Below are positions 17,125-26,090 of a stretch of DNA of 64,000 bases, piece after piece. The first letter of the stretch is position 1; every line of letters starts with the position of its first letter. The notes below the pieces were generated by a model. It saw only the letters and a program-made list of their open reading frames with translations. It was not told the origin of the DNA and searched no databases. This stretch comes from Streptomyces sp. PsTaAH-137 (GTDB lineage: Bacteria > Actinomycetota > Actinomycetes > Streptomycetales > Streptomycetaceae): assembly GCF_003259365.1 (NCBI RefSeq), contig NZ_QLLY01000019.1, forward strand, positions 109,827 to 173,826, in the 5' to 3' direction. Position numbers and translations under genes: made by a program.

Positions 17125-17643
17125 ATGTCCAACGAAACGCACGTAGACCCCGCCGAACTCCGCGCCTCCGCCAAGGCCGCCGACGCGATAGCCGACGACC
17201 TGAAGGGCCCGGCGGACCAAGCGGTCAAGGAGGCTGACACGGCGGGAGGGTCCCTCTCCGGCTGGTCGTTCGGCTCCGCCCTGCAGGAAGTCTCCTCCAG
17301 CTGGAAACCCGCTCTGCACGGCCTTGAGGCCCGCGCCCGGGCCGGTGCCACCAACCTCCGCTCGTCGGCCGACGGCCACGAATGGAACGACGAACGCACC
17401 GGCAAGGACTTCGAGAACCTGGGCGCTGACGGGGCAGTTACGCAGGCCACACCCGGCGAGATACCGGCCGTACTGCGCAGGCCGAGCGACCAGAGCGACA
17501 ACTCCGCAACGCACGCATTCGGATCCCCGCCCGAGGGCGGGGCCGCCCTCGATCCGCGCACGCCGTACGGCACCAACATGCCGACATACGACGACGGTTC
17601 GGTGAGCACGCGGCCCAAGACGGGGGAGAACCCCTTCGGCTGA
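17125..17643 (+). CDS. EspC/WXG100-like type VII secretion target
   Basis: 172 residues with a good GAGGAG site before ATG. The first 100 residues form a helical hairpin starting VDPAELRASAKAADAIADDL, a pattern typical of ESX-secretion-associated EspC-like proteins, with GWSFGSALQEV at the turn. The remaining 70 residues are a Pro/Gly/Ser-rich tail ending ENPFG, the shared terminal motif. No signal peptide. Likely a secreted substrate. Confidence 0.75.
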   Translation: MSNETHVDPAELRASAKAADAIADDLKGPADQAVKEADTAGGSLSGWSFGSALQEVSSSWKPALHGLEARARAGATNLRSSADGHEWNDERTGKDFENLGADGAVTQATPGEIPAVLRRPSDQSDNSATHAFGSPPEGGAALDPRTPYGTNMPTYDDGSVSTRPKTGENPFG

Positions 17644-17712
17644 GCCCCTGAACACCGTTCGTGAAGCGCCCGGTTGCGGTGGGGCATGGCTCACAGCTCT
17701 GCGCCGCAGCGA

Positions 17713-18495
17713 TCACAACTTCTTGGCTCGCTTCAACAGTGCTGCCTGCCTGGCCTGTTCGGTGCGCTCTGGCCCGGCTGCCTCGCGGTCCGGCCCGGTC
17801 TTCTGCCACTCCTTGGGCTGGGCGAAGATGAGCATTCCGGAATGCGGGAGCATCACGACGCCGCCGAAGGCATCGTCCCCGGCGAACCAGGCCCAGTCTT
17901 CGCCGCCCGCGGGCCAGCGGTTGTGGAGGAGCGGATCCATGCCGGCCATGATGGGTGACGCGCCGGAGCCGACATCGCCCAGGCGGAGGGAACGCTTTCC
18001 GCTGCCGCTGAGGTTGAGCGGGACAAAGGGCCGGACGACAGGCTGGAACGCGCGCACGGCGCGAGCGCACTTCCAGGTCCAGTACATCCCGGTACTCGTC
18101 CATGCCAAGCCCATGACGGCCGCGACGATGGACAGCGGCATGAGCGGGAAGAGGTACGTGGTCCCCAGTACGGCGGCGGCCGCGAGACCGGCTGCGGCAA
18201 CGGCCGCCTGGGCGGCGAACCAGCACAGAATCGCCGTGTAGTGGGCCTTGACCGCAGCATGCGGATCGGGCCTGTGCACATCCGAGGCGCCACGTCCCGA
18301 AGCCTTCGGATATGTGGCGAGAGAAAGCGCGATGTAGCCGCCGGCCATGACGAAGACGCCCAGGAGCCCCAGAAAGAAGACGCTGTCATTCTTGAGGAGG
18401 AGCGCAAGGGCGTATCCGAAGACGATGGCGACCAGGGCTTTGCCGATCCCGCTCCTGCGACTGGTGGTGGCTGAGGTGAGGGACTGTCCTGTCAC
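17713..18495 (-). CDS. Four-helix membrane protein
   Basis: 260 residues, GTG start with GAGAGA upstream. Helices near 17-35, 38-60, 88-112 and 117-138, then a soluble cytoplasmic region with DWAWFAGDDAFGGVVMLPHS and a Lys/Arg-rich end. Last gene of the minus-strand operon 20514, 19230, 18532, 17713 that also holds a WXG100-like protein and a larger substrate. No known family recognised. It may be a membrane partner of those substrates. Confidence 0.65.
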   Translation of the reverse strand: MTGQSLTSATTSRRSGIGKALVAIVFGYALALLLKNDSVFFLGLLGVFVMAGGYIALSLATYPKASGRGASDVHRPDPHAAVKAHYTAILCWFAAQAAVAAAGLAAAAVLGTTYLFPLMPLSIVAAVMGLAWTSTGMYWTWKCARAVRAFQPVVRPFVPLNLSGSGKRSLRLGDVGSGASPIMAGMDPLLHNRWPAGGEDWAWFAGDDAFGGVVMLPHSGMLIFAQPKEWQKTGPDREAAGPERTEQARQAALLKRAKKL

Positions 18496-18531
18496 TGTGG
18501 GTTCTCTCTTGTGGGCCTGGTTCGGCTCGGT

Positions 18532-19218
18532 TCAGCCGAAGACGTTCCGGACATCGTCGGGTTCCGGTTCCAGGCCGGGCGGGGGAGCAGCGGTGTCCGC
18601 TAGAGGGTCGGTGAAGGTCACTGTGCGCGCCACTCCCACGAGCACGTTGCGATAGTCATCCGCCTGTTCGATCTCAGGCGTCACCAACTGTACGAAGAAG
18701 ACAGCGGATGAGTGGAGGTCGGGGATGACGACGGTGCCTTGCCATACGTGCATCTCAAGGAAACCCTGAGTCGCAGGATCCTGCCTGGGCGAGGCGGTGC
18801 GCCGCTCTCGCTCGGTAACGAAGCCCAGCCCACAGGGGAGTTCAATGGGACGTACCCCCTCGTTGGGCGTGGCGCCGGCGATCGGAGAGATCAACCGGGT
18901 GAGTGCGGCCTTCGCGCCGGGACTCGGGGCGGACATCCGCGATACGACAAGCGTCGACATCGCAGGGACCTCGCCGCCCTCTCCAGGGTGCAGCCCGAGG
19001 GCGCACCCCATGATCTGATGGCCCCGCATGGACAGGACAGAGGCGGCGTACAGCCGCAGCGCCGAGTCCGCGCGAGCGCGTTCCTCTCCCGGAGGCAGGG
19101 AACGGATCTGTTCAGCCTTCTCGGCGAGTGCGCTCAGGGAGGGCGCCAGGTCGATCTGGTAGAAGCCGTGCGGAACCCCCCACCACAGGGCTGGTGCAGA
19201 GACGTCGTCTTGCCGCAT
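18532..19218 (-). CDS. Conserved hypothetical with substrate-like tail
   Basis: 228 residues from ATG 19218, chosen over GTG 19233 because GAGGGA lies 7 nt before the ATG. A mixed alpha/beta protein with no membrane segments (WWGVPHGFYQIDLAPSLSAL; GLGFVTERERRT; VFFVQLVTPEIEQADDYRNV). The strand-rich middle resembles the EspG/YbaB-like or SUKH-like scale of protein but I cannot assign it. It ends PDDVRNVFG, the tail seen on predicted type VII substrates. It sits between the substrate-type gene 19230 and the membrane gene 17713. Confidence 0.6.
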   Translation of the reverse strand: MRQDDVSAPALWWGVPHGFYQIDLAPSLSALAEKAEQIRSLPPGEERARADSALRLYAASVLSMRGHQIMGCALGLHPGEGGEVPAMSTLVVSRMSAPSPGAKAALTRLISPIAGATPNEGVRPIELPCGLGFVTERERRTASPRQDPATQGFLEMHVWQGTVVIPDLHSSAVFFVQLVTPEIEQADDYRNVLVGVARTVTFTDPLADTAAPPPGLEPEPDDVRNVFG

Positions 19219-19229
19219 GTGTGGTTCCC

Positions 19230-20510
19230 TCACAGGCGAATCCCCTGAAGCAACTCGCCAGTGTCCTGGACAATCTCCGTGACGGTACCGGGTGCGCCCG
19301 GCAGCGCAGCGCCGATCTTGGAGTACTCGTTCGCCTCGTGCCCGACTCCGTCATCAGGGAGCAGGCCGAAACTCTCGGCGGAGGAGACAGCGTTGACCGC
19401 GGCGTTGGCTCCGTTGAGTGCGTAGTCCTTCATCCCGGCGGACGTGGCCGCATCGAGTGCCTTGGACTCGAAGGCTGGAGCGACGCCCTTGACGAACTGA
19501 TCCGCCTTCGCACCTACGGACAGTGCCCCACCACCCTCGCGGGCAATCGCCGCGGAAAGACCGACTTCACTGCCCGCCCGCGCGAGCGCTCCGACTCCGG
19601 GCACCATCCCAAGAGAGTCACCAGCGACGCCTGCCCACGCCTTGACCCCCTCGCCCCACCCGTACTTCCCGCTCAGCGAAGCCCTGAAGTCCTCGCTGGA
19701 GAGATTGTTGGCCATGGACAGAGCGCTGGCTCCCACGGCGATGGCGAGAAACACCGGCGCGGCCGGTGTGGGCAGCAGAGCCAGGAGCCCGGCGATCGCT
19801 CCGATCGTGCCCGCATGCTCCATGATCCCCTCGCCGACCGACTTCAGCACATCACCGATCGCGGAGACCGTCTTGCTCAGCCAGCCCGGCTCCTTCGGAG
19901 CGAGTTTGTCGTCGGCCTCATCCAGCCGCCGTGCGACGGCCTCGGCCTTCGCCTCGTGCTCGGCCTCCAGCTCCTTCGCCTTGGCGATCACGTCCTGATA
20001 CGCCTGATTGGCCCGGTCGAGGTCGGTGGAAGCGTCGTTGAGGGCGGACTCGGCAGTGCGCAGCCTCGCGGTAGCCGCGTCGGCCTCCTCCTGACTGGGG
20101 TAGGTCTGGCCGCCGAGACCAAGGTCCGGGTTCTGCTTGGCCCGCTCGTAGCCCTTCTGCGCGGAATCGGCGGCGGACTTCCTCTCGCCGGCCTCCTCGT
20201 TGTACTTCTTCGCCAGATCCTGGTGGGAGGTGAGGTCGGCGTTCCAGGAGGCGAGGGCGGCAGCCGCCTTCCCCAGGGAACGTGCCGCGTTCTTGACGTA
20301 CGTGGGAATGTCGCCGTCGAGCGCATCGCGGAAGGCGTCTGCGGCGTCGCCTTCCCAGTAACTGCTCTCGCCCAGGAGTTGCTCGATCTGCTGGTGGGTC
20401 GAGTCCAGCGTCGTCGAAGCAGCCTTGACCTTCCGTTGCAGTTCGGTGACTTCAGAGGGCATGCCCGGGGTGGGGTTCCAGCCGAGATGGGTATAGGGGT
20501 TGGCCGCCAC
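19230..20510 (-). CDS. Type VII secreted protein with WXG signal domain and membrane-active region
   Basis: 426 residues, GTG start with GGAAAG upstream, 3 bp after the stop of the WXG100-like gene 20514. The N-terminal 100 residues (PYTHLGWNPTPGMPSEVTEL; SSYWEGDAADAFRDAL) are a putative T7SS signal domain with Trp-Glu-Gly. Residues 100-215 are a long charged coiled-coil region, then a Gly/Ala-rich hydrophobic segment (IGAIAGLLALLPTPAAPVFL) and an Ala-rich C-terminal third. The layout fits a secreted toxin-like protein, but no catalytic motif is visible at the C-terminus. Confidence 0.72.
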   Translation of the reverse strand: MAANPYTHLGWNPTPGMPSEVTELQRKVKAASTTLDSTHQQIEQLLGESSYWEGDAADAFRDALDGDIPTYVKNAARSLGKAAAALASWNADLTSHQDLAKKYNEEAGERKSAADSAQKGYERAKQNPDLGLGGQTYPSQEEADAATARLRTAESALNDASTDLDRANQAYQDVIAKAKELEAEHEAKAEAVARRLDEADDKLAPKEPGWLSKTVSAIGDVLKSVGEGIMEHAGTIGAIAGLLALLPTPAAPVFLAIAVGASALSMANNLSSEDFRASLSGKYGWGEGVKAWAGVAGDSLGMVPGVGALARAGSEVGLSAAIAREGGGALSVGAKADQFVKGVAPAFESKALDAATSAGMKDYALNGANAAVNAVSSAESFGLLPDDGVGHEANEYSKIGAALPGAPGTVTEIVQDTGELLQGIRL

Positions 20511-20513
20511 GGA

Positions 20514-20828
20514 TCACTTTCCTCCCGAGGTGGACGCTTGAAACTTGTTCAGGGCGTCCGCCAGATTCTTCTCCAGCTCCTCATAGCTGAGCTTGTTGTC
20601 CTTGACCCCTTCGGCGATGCCGCCGATCTGTTCACTGAGCTGCTCTGTCCCGTACCGCCACCGGTCCTGGAAGGTGTCGCAGGCTGCGTCGAGACGGGCC
20701 GTTCCGACCTGGTCCCCCCGAACGTGGGAAAGCGCCACGCGCGCCGCGTCCAGTTCGTCGACGCTGGACTCCAGCGATGCGACGAACTTTCCGAGCGCGT
20801 CGGTATCGGTCTTGTAGTGGCCGCCCAT
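20514..20828 (-). CDS. WXG100-like small protein
   Basis: 104 residues, ATG with GGGGAG upstream. A helical hairpin; the middle reads DTFQDRWRYGTEQL, where Trp-Arg-Tyr-Gly takes the place of Trp-x-Gly. It leads the operon with the larger secreted protein 19230, the common arrangement of a WXG100 partner with its effector. Confidence 0.7.
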   Translation of the reverse strand: MGGHYKTDTDALGKFVASLESSVDELDAARVALSHVRGDQVGTARLDAACDTFQDRWRYGTEQLSEQIGGIAEGVKDNKLSYEELEKNLADALNKFQASTSGGK

Positions 20829-21358
20829 GAAGCAAGCTCCCCGTCGAGATCAGCACCTGAGGCCGAAGGGTATCGACAGTCGGGTTGAGGTCTCTTATCG
20901 CCCACGGAACTGAGCGGCGGCAGGACCATCGGGCCTCCCTGCGCTGAAGCGGTGCATATGCCGGGGCAAGGCTGGGTGACCGGCAGGTATGAGGATGGCG
21001 GGGCATGGCGGGACCAAATGGCGAGGCCGTGCGTGACGACCGGAGACAGGTCGGCGGATGCTTCGATGGCGCGCGCGGATAGGGCGAGTTGGCTATCTGG
21101 ACGAGGAGGGGCGCTGCGCGGGTTGTCGCATTGAGGTGGTCGGCGTCGAGGTGCGTGGGCAGGCCGCAGCGGCTACCTCACCTGAACCGGTGTATCTGCC
21201 ATCTCTGTCGTGGAGTTGTGACAGGGAGCACCGGGCGGGGTGTGGGCGTTGTTCGATAAGCTAAGGACAGACTTGTGACAGGGGACCGGACTTACTACCC
21301 CACAAGGTGATGAACGGGACCAGCGGGACCAGCGGGATGAACGGGGAGGGCCAAGGGC
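20829..21358. other. Divergent intergenic region, no convincing gene
   Basis: 530 bp between divergent substrate operons. Short frames exist (for example one at 21058-21264) but lack a good ribosome site, codon bias or paralogs. A TAAGCT -10-like element near 21257 faces the gene at 21359. G/C content is lower here than in flanking genes. Confidence 0.35.
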
Positions 21359-21730
21359 ATGGCCGGTGACGGGTACAAGGTCGATCTGAGCGCGCTTGAC
21401 AACGTCATCAAGAAGGTGAACGGGATCATCGCGGACCTCGGGAAGACGAGCGAGGACACCAGGAGCAAGACGTACCTTCCGAAGACTGCGTTGGGCGCCG
21501 GCTTCGGCGAGGCTACGAAGCTGACCGCCGCGCACGATGACATGAAGGGCTCGCTCGAGGACGTCGTCCGGCACTTGGAGTCGGTGATGGACGACTTCGG
21601 TGCGAAGACGAAGCGAGCGCACGGGGCGTATCAGGACGCGGAAGCGGACACGGCCGGCGCGCTCCATGGGGCGAGCACGGGCTCGTCCTCGTCCACTGTG
21701 CCGACGTCCAATCCTGGATCGATGGCATGA
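21359..21730 (+). CDS. WXG100-like/EspC-like small secretion protein
   Basis: 123 residues with ATG after GGGGAGGG. Helical from MAGDGYKVDLSALDNVIKKV to about residue 95, with a FGEATKL turn instead of Trp-x-Gly, then a Ser/Thr-rich tail. It lies 43 bp upstream of the Gly-rich substrate 21774 in the same orientation, as PE or EspC-like partners lie before larger substrates. Confidence 0.7.
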   Translation: MAGDGYKVDLSALDNVIKKVNGIIADLGKTSEDTRSKTYLPKTALGAGFGEATKLTAAHDDMKGSLEDVVRHLESVMDDFGAKTKRAHGAYQDAEADTAGALHGASTGSSSSTVPTSNPGSMA

Positions 21731-21773
21731 CGTACTGGGCGAGTAGCGGACGCGAAGGGGAGACGGGGCAGCG

Positions 21774-23273
21774 ATGAGTGGTGACTACACGTACGAGGCG
21801 GATGCGTCCCGGGCTCCGCTCTCCCATACCGGGGACTTCAAGGGTGATCAAACCGTTGACTCCGTCAACGACGCTGTGCATGCGGTGACGAGCATGTTCG
21901 GCGGGGGGGAAAACCACTCCAGCGACTTCAAGAACCACAGCATGAACGAGATGCAGGACATGCTGCGGAACGCCAACCCGGGCGATGTGCGCAGTGCGGC
22001 GCGTGGCTGGGAGAGCGTTCATAAGCAACTCGTCGACGCGGCGGCTGCTTACGAGCACGCCGTATCCGAAGTTCTCCAGCACTGGGAGGGCGGATCGGCC
22101 GACCAGTTCCAAGCCCGGTCGAAGGTCGTCGCGAAGAAGATCCACGACACGTCCACTTTCGCGACCTATGTCTCGCAGTCGATGGACAATGCCGCCACCA
22201 AGCTTGAGGAGATCAAGCCGGTGGTCATGGCGATGGAGAAGCCGAGCGACGTCAGCAGCGCCAAGGACAAGGTGGGCGACTTCCTCTCGGGCGGACGCGA
22301 CGAGGATGGGCTCGCCAAAGACATCGCCAACACCAATGTGTCTGCGCAGGAGATCGTCGACGGTCGCGGAGGCGATATGTCGGCGGGGCGCGAGGCGCAG
22401 ATGAAGATGGCTGTGCAGATGGAGGCGCTGGGGGCTGTTTACAACACCCAGACCAAGACGATGGGGTCTTGGAAGAAGGCTGGGAGCGTTACCGATGGGG
22501 AGGATTACCCCGGCGAGCCTGGTGGCGTAGCTCCTGTCCCGATTGTCGCTGGTTCTGTAACCAACCCTTCCGCTAGCAGGGCCTCTGGCAATCTCAGCCG
22601 TTCTTCTACGGGCTCGGGCTCATCGATCAAGGGCGCTAAGTCGCCGAACGTGAGCACCAGCGGTGTCAGTGGAGGCATCGGCTCGCAGAAGCCCACGGCT
22701 GGTTCGCAGATCGGTTCTGGCAACCTCAGCTTTGGCGGCGGTACGGGCGCTGGCTCTGGTGTTGGTGCGGGCGCCGGTATCGGCGCAGGCGGTGGCATCA
22801 GCGGAGGTATCGCGGGAGCCGGTGCGGGCGGGAGTGGTGTCGGCGGTGCGGGCATCGGCGGCGGGATCGGTGCTGGTGCTGGCCTCGGCGCGGGTGCTGG
22901 TGGCCGTGGTGCAGGCGCAGGTGCTGCGGGACGTGGCGGGATGGGCGCTGGCGGCGCTGGTTCCGGGGCGGCCGGTAAGGCAGCAGCAGGTGCCAAGGGT
23001 AGCTCGCTCGCCCGGACGAAGGGCGGTGCGATCGGCAAGTCCGTAGTGAAGCCCGGTTCCGGACAGCAGGGTGGCTCGGCCCTCCGTCAGAAGCCGAAGA
23101 CTGCGACGGGTGGCACCGGAAAGGACGCTGGGCGTAACGGCCTTGGCGGGCGTGGTGCTCAGACGAACGGCAAGGACAAGAAGCGCCGCGACAGCTCGCG
23201 TCCGGACTATCTGGTCGAAGACGAGCAAACTTGGGCAAGCGACCGTACGGTGAACCCCAAGGTCGTGGAGTAG
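21774..23273 (+). CDS. Type VII substrate with WXG domain and Gly-rich repeat region
   Basis: 499 residues, ATG start. Residues 55-150 are helical with VLQHWEGGSADQFQ (Trp-Glu-Gly). Residues 255-440 are extremely Gly/Ala/Ser rich (GAGAGIGAGG-type repeats), like PE_PGRS tails. The last 24 residues (RPDYLVEDEQTWASDRT onward) are charged, not repetitive, and look like a conserved C-terminal module, as seen in other Streptomyces ESX proteins. It is immediately upstream of a mycosin but separated by a terminator. Probably secreted or surface exposed. Confidence 0.75.
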   Translation: MSGDYTYEADASRAPLSHTGDFKGDQTVDSVNDAVHAVTSMFGGGENHSSDFKNHSMNEMQDMLRNANPGDVRSAARGWESVHKQLVDAAAAYEHAVSEVLQHWEGGSADQFQARSKVVAKKIHDTSTFATYVSQSMDNAATKLEEIKPVVMAMEKPSDVSSAKDKVGDFLSGGRDEDGLAKDIANTNVSAQEIVDGRGGDMSAGREAQMKMAVQMEALGAVYNTQTKTMGSWKKAGSVTDGEDYPGEPGGVAPVPIVAGSVTNPSASRASGNLSRSSTGSGSSIKGAKSPNVSTSGVSGGIGSQKPTAGSQIGSGNLSFGGGTGAGSGVGAGAGIGAGGGISGGIAGAGAGGSGVGGAGIGGGIGAGAGLGAGAGGRGAGAGAAGRGGMGAGGAGSGAAGKAAAGAKGSSLARTKGGAIGKSVVKPGSGQQGGSALRQKPKTATGGTGKDAGRNGLGGRGAQTNGKDKKRRDSSRPDYLVEDEQTWASDRTVNPKVVE

Positions 23274-23310
23274 CCAGGCCTCCTGGTTAAGTGTGCGGTG
23301 ACGACGAGAC

Positions 23311-23340
23311 AGGGCCCGCAGCCTTCGGGCTGTGGGCCCT
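23311..23340 (+). terminator. Intrinsic terminator
   Basis: 13-bp inverted repeat (agggcccgcagcc and near complement, one G-T) with a TTCG tetraloop, between the Gly-rich substrate gene and the mycosin gene. Confidence 0.8.
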
Positions 23341-23367
23341 GCCCTGTGAGGGATGAGGTGTAAAGGC

Positions 23368-24750
23368 ATGAGCTTCACGCGAGTGCTGCGGGCGGTCGGT
23401 GCCGCCGGGGCGGCGGGAGCGCTGCTTTTTGCGGCCGCACCGACCGCGTCGGCAGATCAGGTCAGAAACGACCAGTGGGCGTTGTCGGCGTTCTCGGCCG
23501 ACAAGGTCTGGAACGAGGCAACTGGCAAGGGTGTCATCGTTGCGGTCATCGACTCTGGCTTCAAGACCGACCACCCAGACCTCACTGGCCAGTTTCTAAA
23601 GGGCAAGGATTTCATCGATGGTGGTTCGTCGATCGAGCCTTACATGGCAGGAGACAAGCCCGAGCATGGAACTGCGATGGCATCGATCATCGCTGGGCAT
23701 GGCCATGGGGCGGGCAATGCCGCTGGAGTGAAGGGACTAGCGCCGGACGTCAAACTCATGCCCATCCGTGATGAGGGTGGGAACGACGACGGCTTCGCCT
23801 CGTCCATCCGGTTTGCGGTTGATCAGGGTGCATCAATCATCAACATCTCGCAGATCCATCGGGATTCGAGTTTGCCCGATGGGATTCCAGCGGAACGCGA
23901 GGCAGTTGCTTACGCGCTCGACCATGGCGTTGCAGTCGTGGCAGGCACTGGTAATGACGGTGATGGGCCGCCCAATGCGAATGAAACCTATCCGGCGGCG
24001 TATCCCGGAGTGATTTCCGCAGGTGCGATTGACGGTAAGGGCGAGATCTGGAAGAACTCCAACTATGGGCCAACTCTCATCACGGCCCCAGGTGTCGACA
24101 TCGTGACAGCCGGGCTCGACGCCGATGGCTACGACGGTGGTAGTGGCACCTCTGACGCCACCGCCTACACGTCCGCCGCTTTGGCGCTCCTAAAGCAGAA
24201 GTACCCCGACCTGACTCCTGGCCAACTGGCCAACCGCCTTGTAAAGACCGCCGGCCTTCCCGCCTCCGCGAAGGGCACGTCGCTCCCCGACGAGCACTAC
24301 GGCTACGGCTTCATCAAGCCGTACTCCGCCCTCACCCAGAACATCCCGGCTGGTCCCAAGGACGGCCCGCTGAAGATCGACGAGTTGAACTCCTCCATCG
24401 CCAAGGCCAAGGGCAACAGCGAGTCGGCTCCGTCCAGCTCTTCTCCGTCCGGAGTCGCCGACGATCCCTCTGCCTCCTCGGATTCCGGCGGCATGAGCAC
24501 GGGCCTCATCATCGGCATCGCCGCCGGCGTCCTCGTCATCCTCGTGATCGTCGTCGTAGTGATCGCGCGCAGCAAGAAGAACAACGGCAGTGGCCCGCCC
24601 CCGCCTCCGAGCGGCGGTTGGGGTGGTGGCGGCAACCAGCCGTACCCGCCGCAGCAGCAGTACCCGGGTTCGTATCCGCAGCAGGCGCCCCCCGCGCAGG
24701 GTGGCTCGTACCCGCAGGCTCCTTCGCAACCGCCCTACGGTCAGCAGTAG
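23368..24750 (+). CDS. mycP: Mycosin, subtilisin-like membrane protease of the ESX system
   Basis: 460 residues from ATG 23368. Signal peptide to about residue 30 (PTASADQ). Peptidase S8 fold with Asp62 (VIDSG), His100 (PEHGTAMAS) and Ser262 (GTSDAT) all present. A transmembrane helix lies near 377-400, then a Lys-rich stop-transfer and a Pro/Gln/Tyr-rich cytoplasmic tail of about 60 residues (PYPPQQQYPGSYPQQ). Mycosins are membrane-anchored with the protease outside and are required for ESX secretion. The tail is longer than usual and resembles the tails on the first gene and on 5933. Codon use is less G/C-biased than in the neighbours. It faces a second mycosin end to end. Confidence 0.88.
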   Translation: MSFTRVLRAVGAAGAAGALLFAAAPTASADQVRNDQWALSAFSADKVWNEATGKGVIVAVIDSGFKTDHPDLTGQFLKGKDFIDGGSSIEPYMAGDKPEHGTAMASIIAGHGHGAGNAAGVKGLAPDVKLMPIRDEGGNDDGFASSIRFAVDQGASIINISQIHRDSSLPDGIPAEREAVAYALDHGVAVVAGTGNDGDGPPNANETYPAAYPGVISAGAIDGKGEIWKNSNYGPTLITAPGVDIVTAGLDADGYDGGSGTSDATAYTSAALALLKQKYPDLTPGQLANRLVKTAGLPASAKGTSLPDEHYGYGFIKPYSALTQNIPAGPKDGPLKIDELNSSIAKAKGNSESAPSSSSPSGVADDPSASSDSGGMSTGLIIGIAAGVLVILVIVVVVIARSKKNNGSGPPPPPSGGWGGGGNQPYPPQQQYPGSYPQQAPPAQGGSYPQAPSQPPYGQQ

Positions 24751-24803
24751 TTGATGTCTTTCCAGTCGTCCGTCTGAGCACCGGGTCGGCGACAAACGAA
24801 CGA

Positions 24804-24839
24804 AGCGGGGCCCGCAGCCTTCCGACTGCGGGCCCCGCT
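24804..24839. terminator. Bidirectional intrinsic terminator
   Basis: Perfect 14-bp inverted repeat (agcggggcccgcag and complement) with an 8-nt loop between the two convergent mycosin genes. Confidence 0.9.
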
Positions 24840-24848
24840 CCATGTACT

Positions 24849-26090
24849 TCAGTAAGCAACCATGGACGGCGGCGGAGCGCCGACCCCCTGTTGCTGTTGT
24901 CGCTCCCACTCGCGGCGCTTGCGTCGGCCACTGCGGAACAGCAGGAAGCCGCCCACGCACACAAGCAGCCCGACCGCGAAGAAGGCGACGGAAACGAGGG
25001 TGAGTTCGGAGTCCATGCCGTACGGGGCGCGTGCGGATGTTCCGTCGTCGCCGGGGCCGAAGTGCTTCCCCGCGCCCGTCGAACCCACCGCCATGGTCTT
25101 GGCCGGGCTCATCTTGGCGGCCGCGGCGAGAGCGGCCTGCGCGTTGACCATGCCATAGCCCGTTTGCGGGTTGTACCCCCGCTGGCGCGTGGACGCCGTG
25201 CTCTCCAGTGCCTGCGTGATCTGGTACGGGGCGAGCTTCGGGTGCTTCGCACGGATCAGGGCGACCACGCCGGCCGTCAGAGCGGTGGCGGGGGACGTGC
25301 CGTCGATCAGCTCGGTGTCCTGCGTGCCGATCTTGGCCGCGGTGACATCCGCACCGGGGGCCGATACATCGACGTAGTTGTGGACAGTCGAGAACGACAC
25401 CCGCTGCCCCTTGGAATCGGCCGCGGCGACGGTGACGACACCGGGGTCGCCGGAGGGGAAGGCGACCGTGTTCTCGTCCATGTTCTGGGTGTCACCGTCG
25501 TTGCCCGCGCCGTTGACAACAGGGATTCCCTTGGCCAGCGCGTATTGGACCGCCGCGTCCAGCTCGCTGTCGAACGACGCCGAAATGCCCTCCATGCCCA
25601 GGGAGATGGAGATGACGTCGGCGCCGTGCTCGGCGGCGTAGCGGATTCCGGTGGTGAGGGTGTCCTCGCTTCCGGCGTTGTCGTCGCTCAGCACCCTGAT
25701 GCCCAGCACCTTCGCCTGCGGGGCCACGCTCAGAACGTTGGATGCCATCGCGGTGCCGTGCTCCCCGTAGGAAGCCGATGTCTTGTCCCCGCTGACGATG
25801 TTCGGACCTTCGGTGGCGCGGCCGTGGAGCGCCGGGTGATCCGTTTGGATCCCCGTGTCCAGCACGGCCACCGTGATGCCGGCTCCCTGGCTGACCTTCT
25901 GGGCCTGAGGTACTGACATGGCGCCCATTTCCCACCCGGGCGACGCGGCCTGGGCGGGTTCCTGGAGCATTCCGAACGCGATCACGGTGCTCAACGGGAC
26001 CATCGCGGCTCGCAGGCACGCGTGCAGGCGGGGGCGGCTGGACCGGCCGGTTCGGCTGAATCGGGTGGATCGGCTGGATCGGTTACGCAT
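24849..26090 (-). CDS. mycP: Second mycosin, subtilisin-like membrane protease
   Basis: 413 residues from ATG 26090 (MRNRSSRSTRF). This start is chosen because it overlaps the upstream gene by 8 bp, AAGG precedes it, and it gives a basic-hydrophobic-AQA signal sequence. Complete S8 triad: Asp78 (VLDTG), His111 (GEHGTAMAS), Ser266 (DGTSPATA). A transmembrane helix near 363-385, a basic stop and a short Gln-rich tail follow. It resembles mycosins in layout but differs clearly in sequence from the copy at 23368, so this is an old paralog, not a recent duplicate. Translationally coupled to the membrane gene 26083. Confidence 0.87.
   Translation of the reverse strand: MRNRSSRSTRFSRTGRSSRPRLHACLRAAMVPLSTVIAFGMLQEPAQAASPGWEMGAMSVPQAQKVSQGAGITVAVLDTGIQTDHPALHGRATEGPNIVSGDKTSASYGEHGTAMASNVLSVAPQAKVLGIRVLSDDNAGSEDTLTTGIRYAAEHGADVISISLGMEGISASFDSELDAAVQYALAKGIPVVNGAGNDGDTQNMDENTVAFPSGDPGVVTVAAADSKGQRVSFSTVHNYVDVSAPGADVTAAKIGTQDTELIDGTSPATALTAGVVALIRAKHPKLAPYQITQALESTASTRQRGYNPQTGYGMVNAQAALAAAAKMSPAKTMAVGSTGAGKHFGPGDDGTSARAPYGMDSELTLVSVAFFAVGLLVCVGGFLLFRSGRRKRREWERQQQQGVGAPPPSMVAY

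Noticed and set aside
21058..21264. 68-codon frame with two Cys pairs in the 20.8-21.4 kb gap
   Set aside because: No ribosome site, starts inside a lower-GC intergenic region, no paralog; evidence too thin to call a gene.
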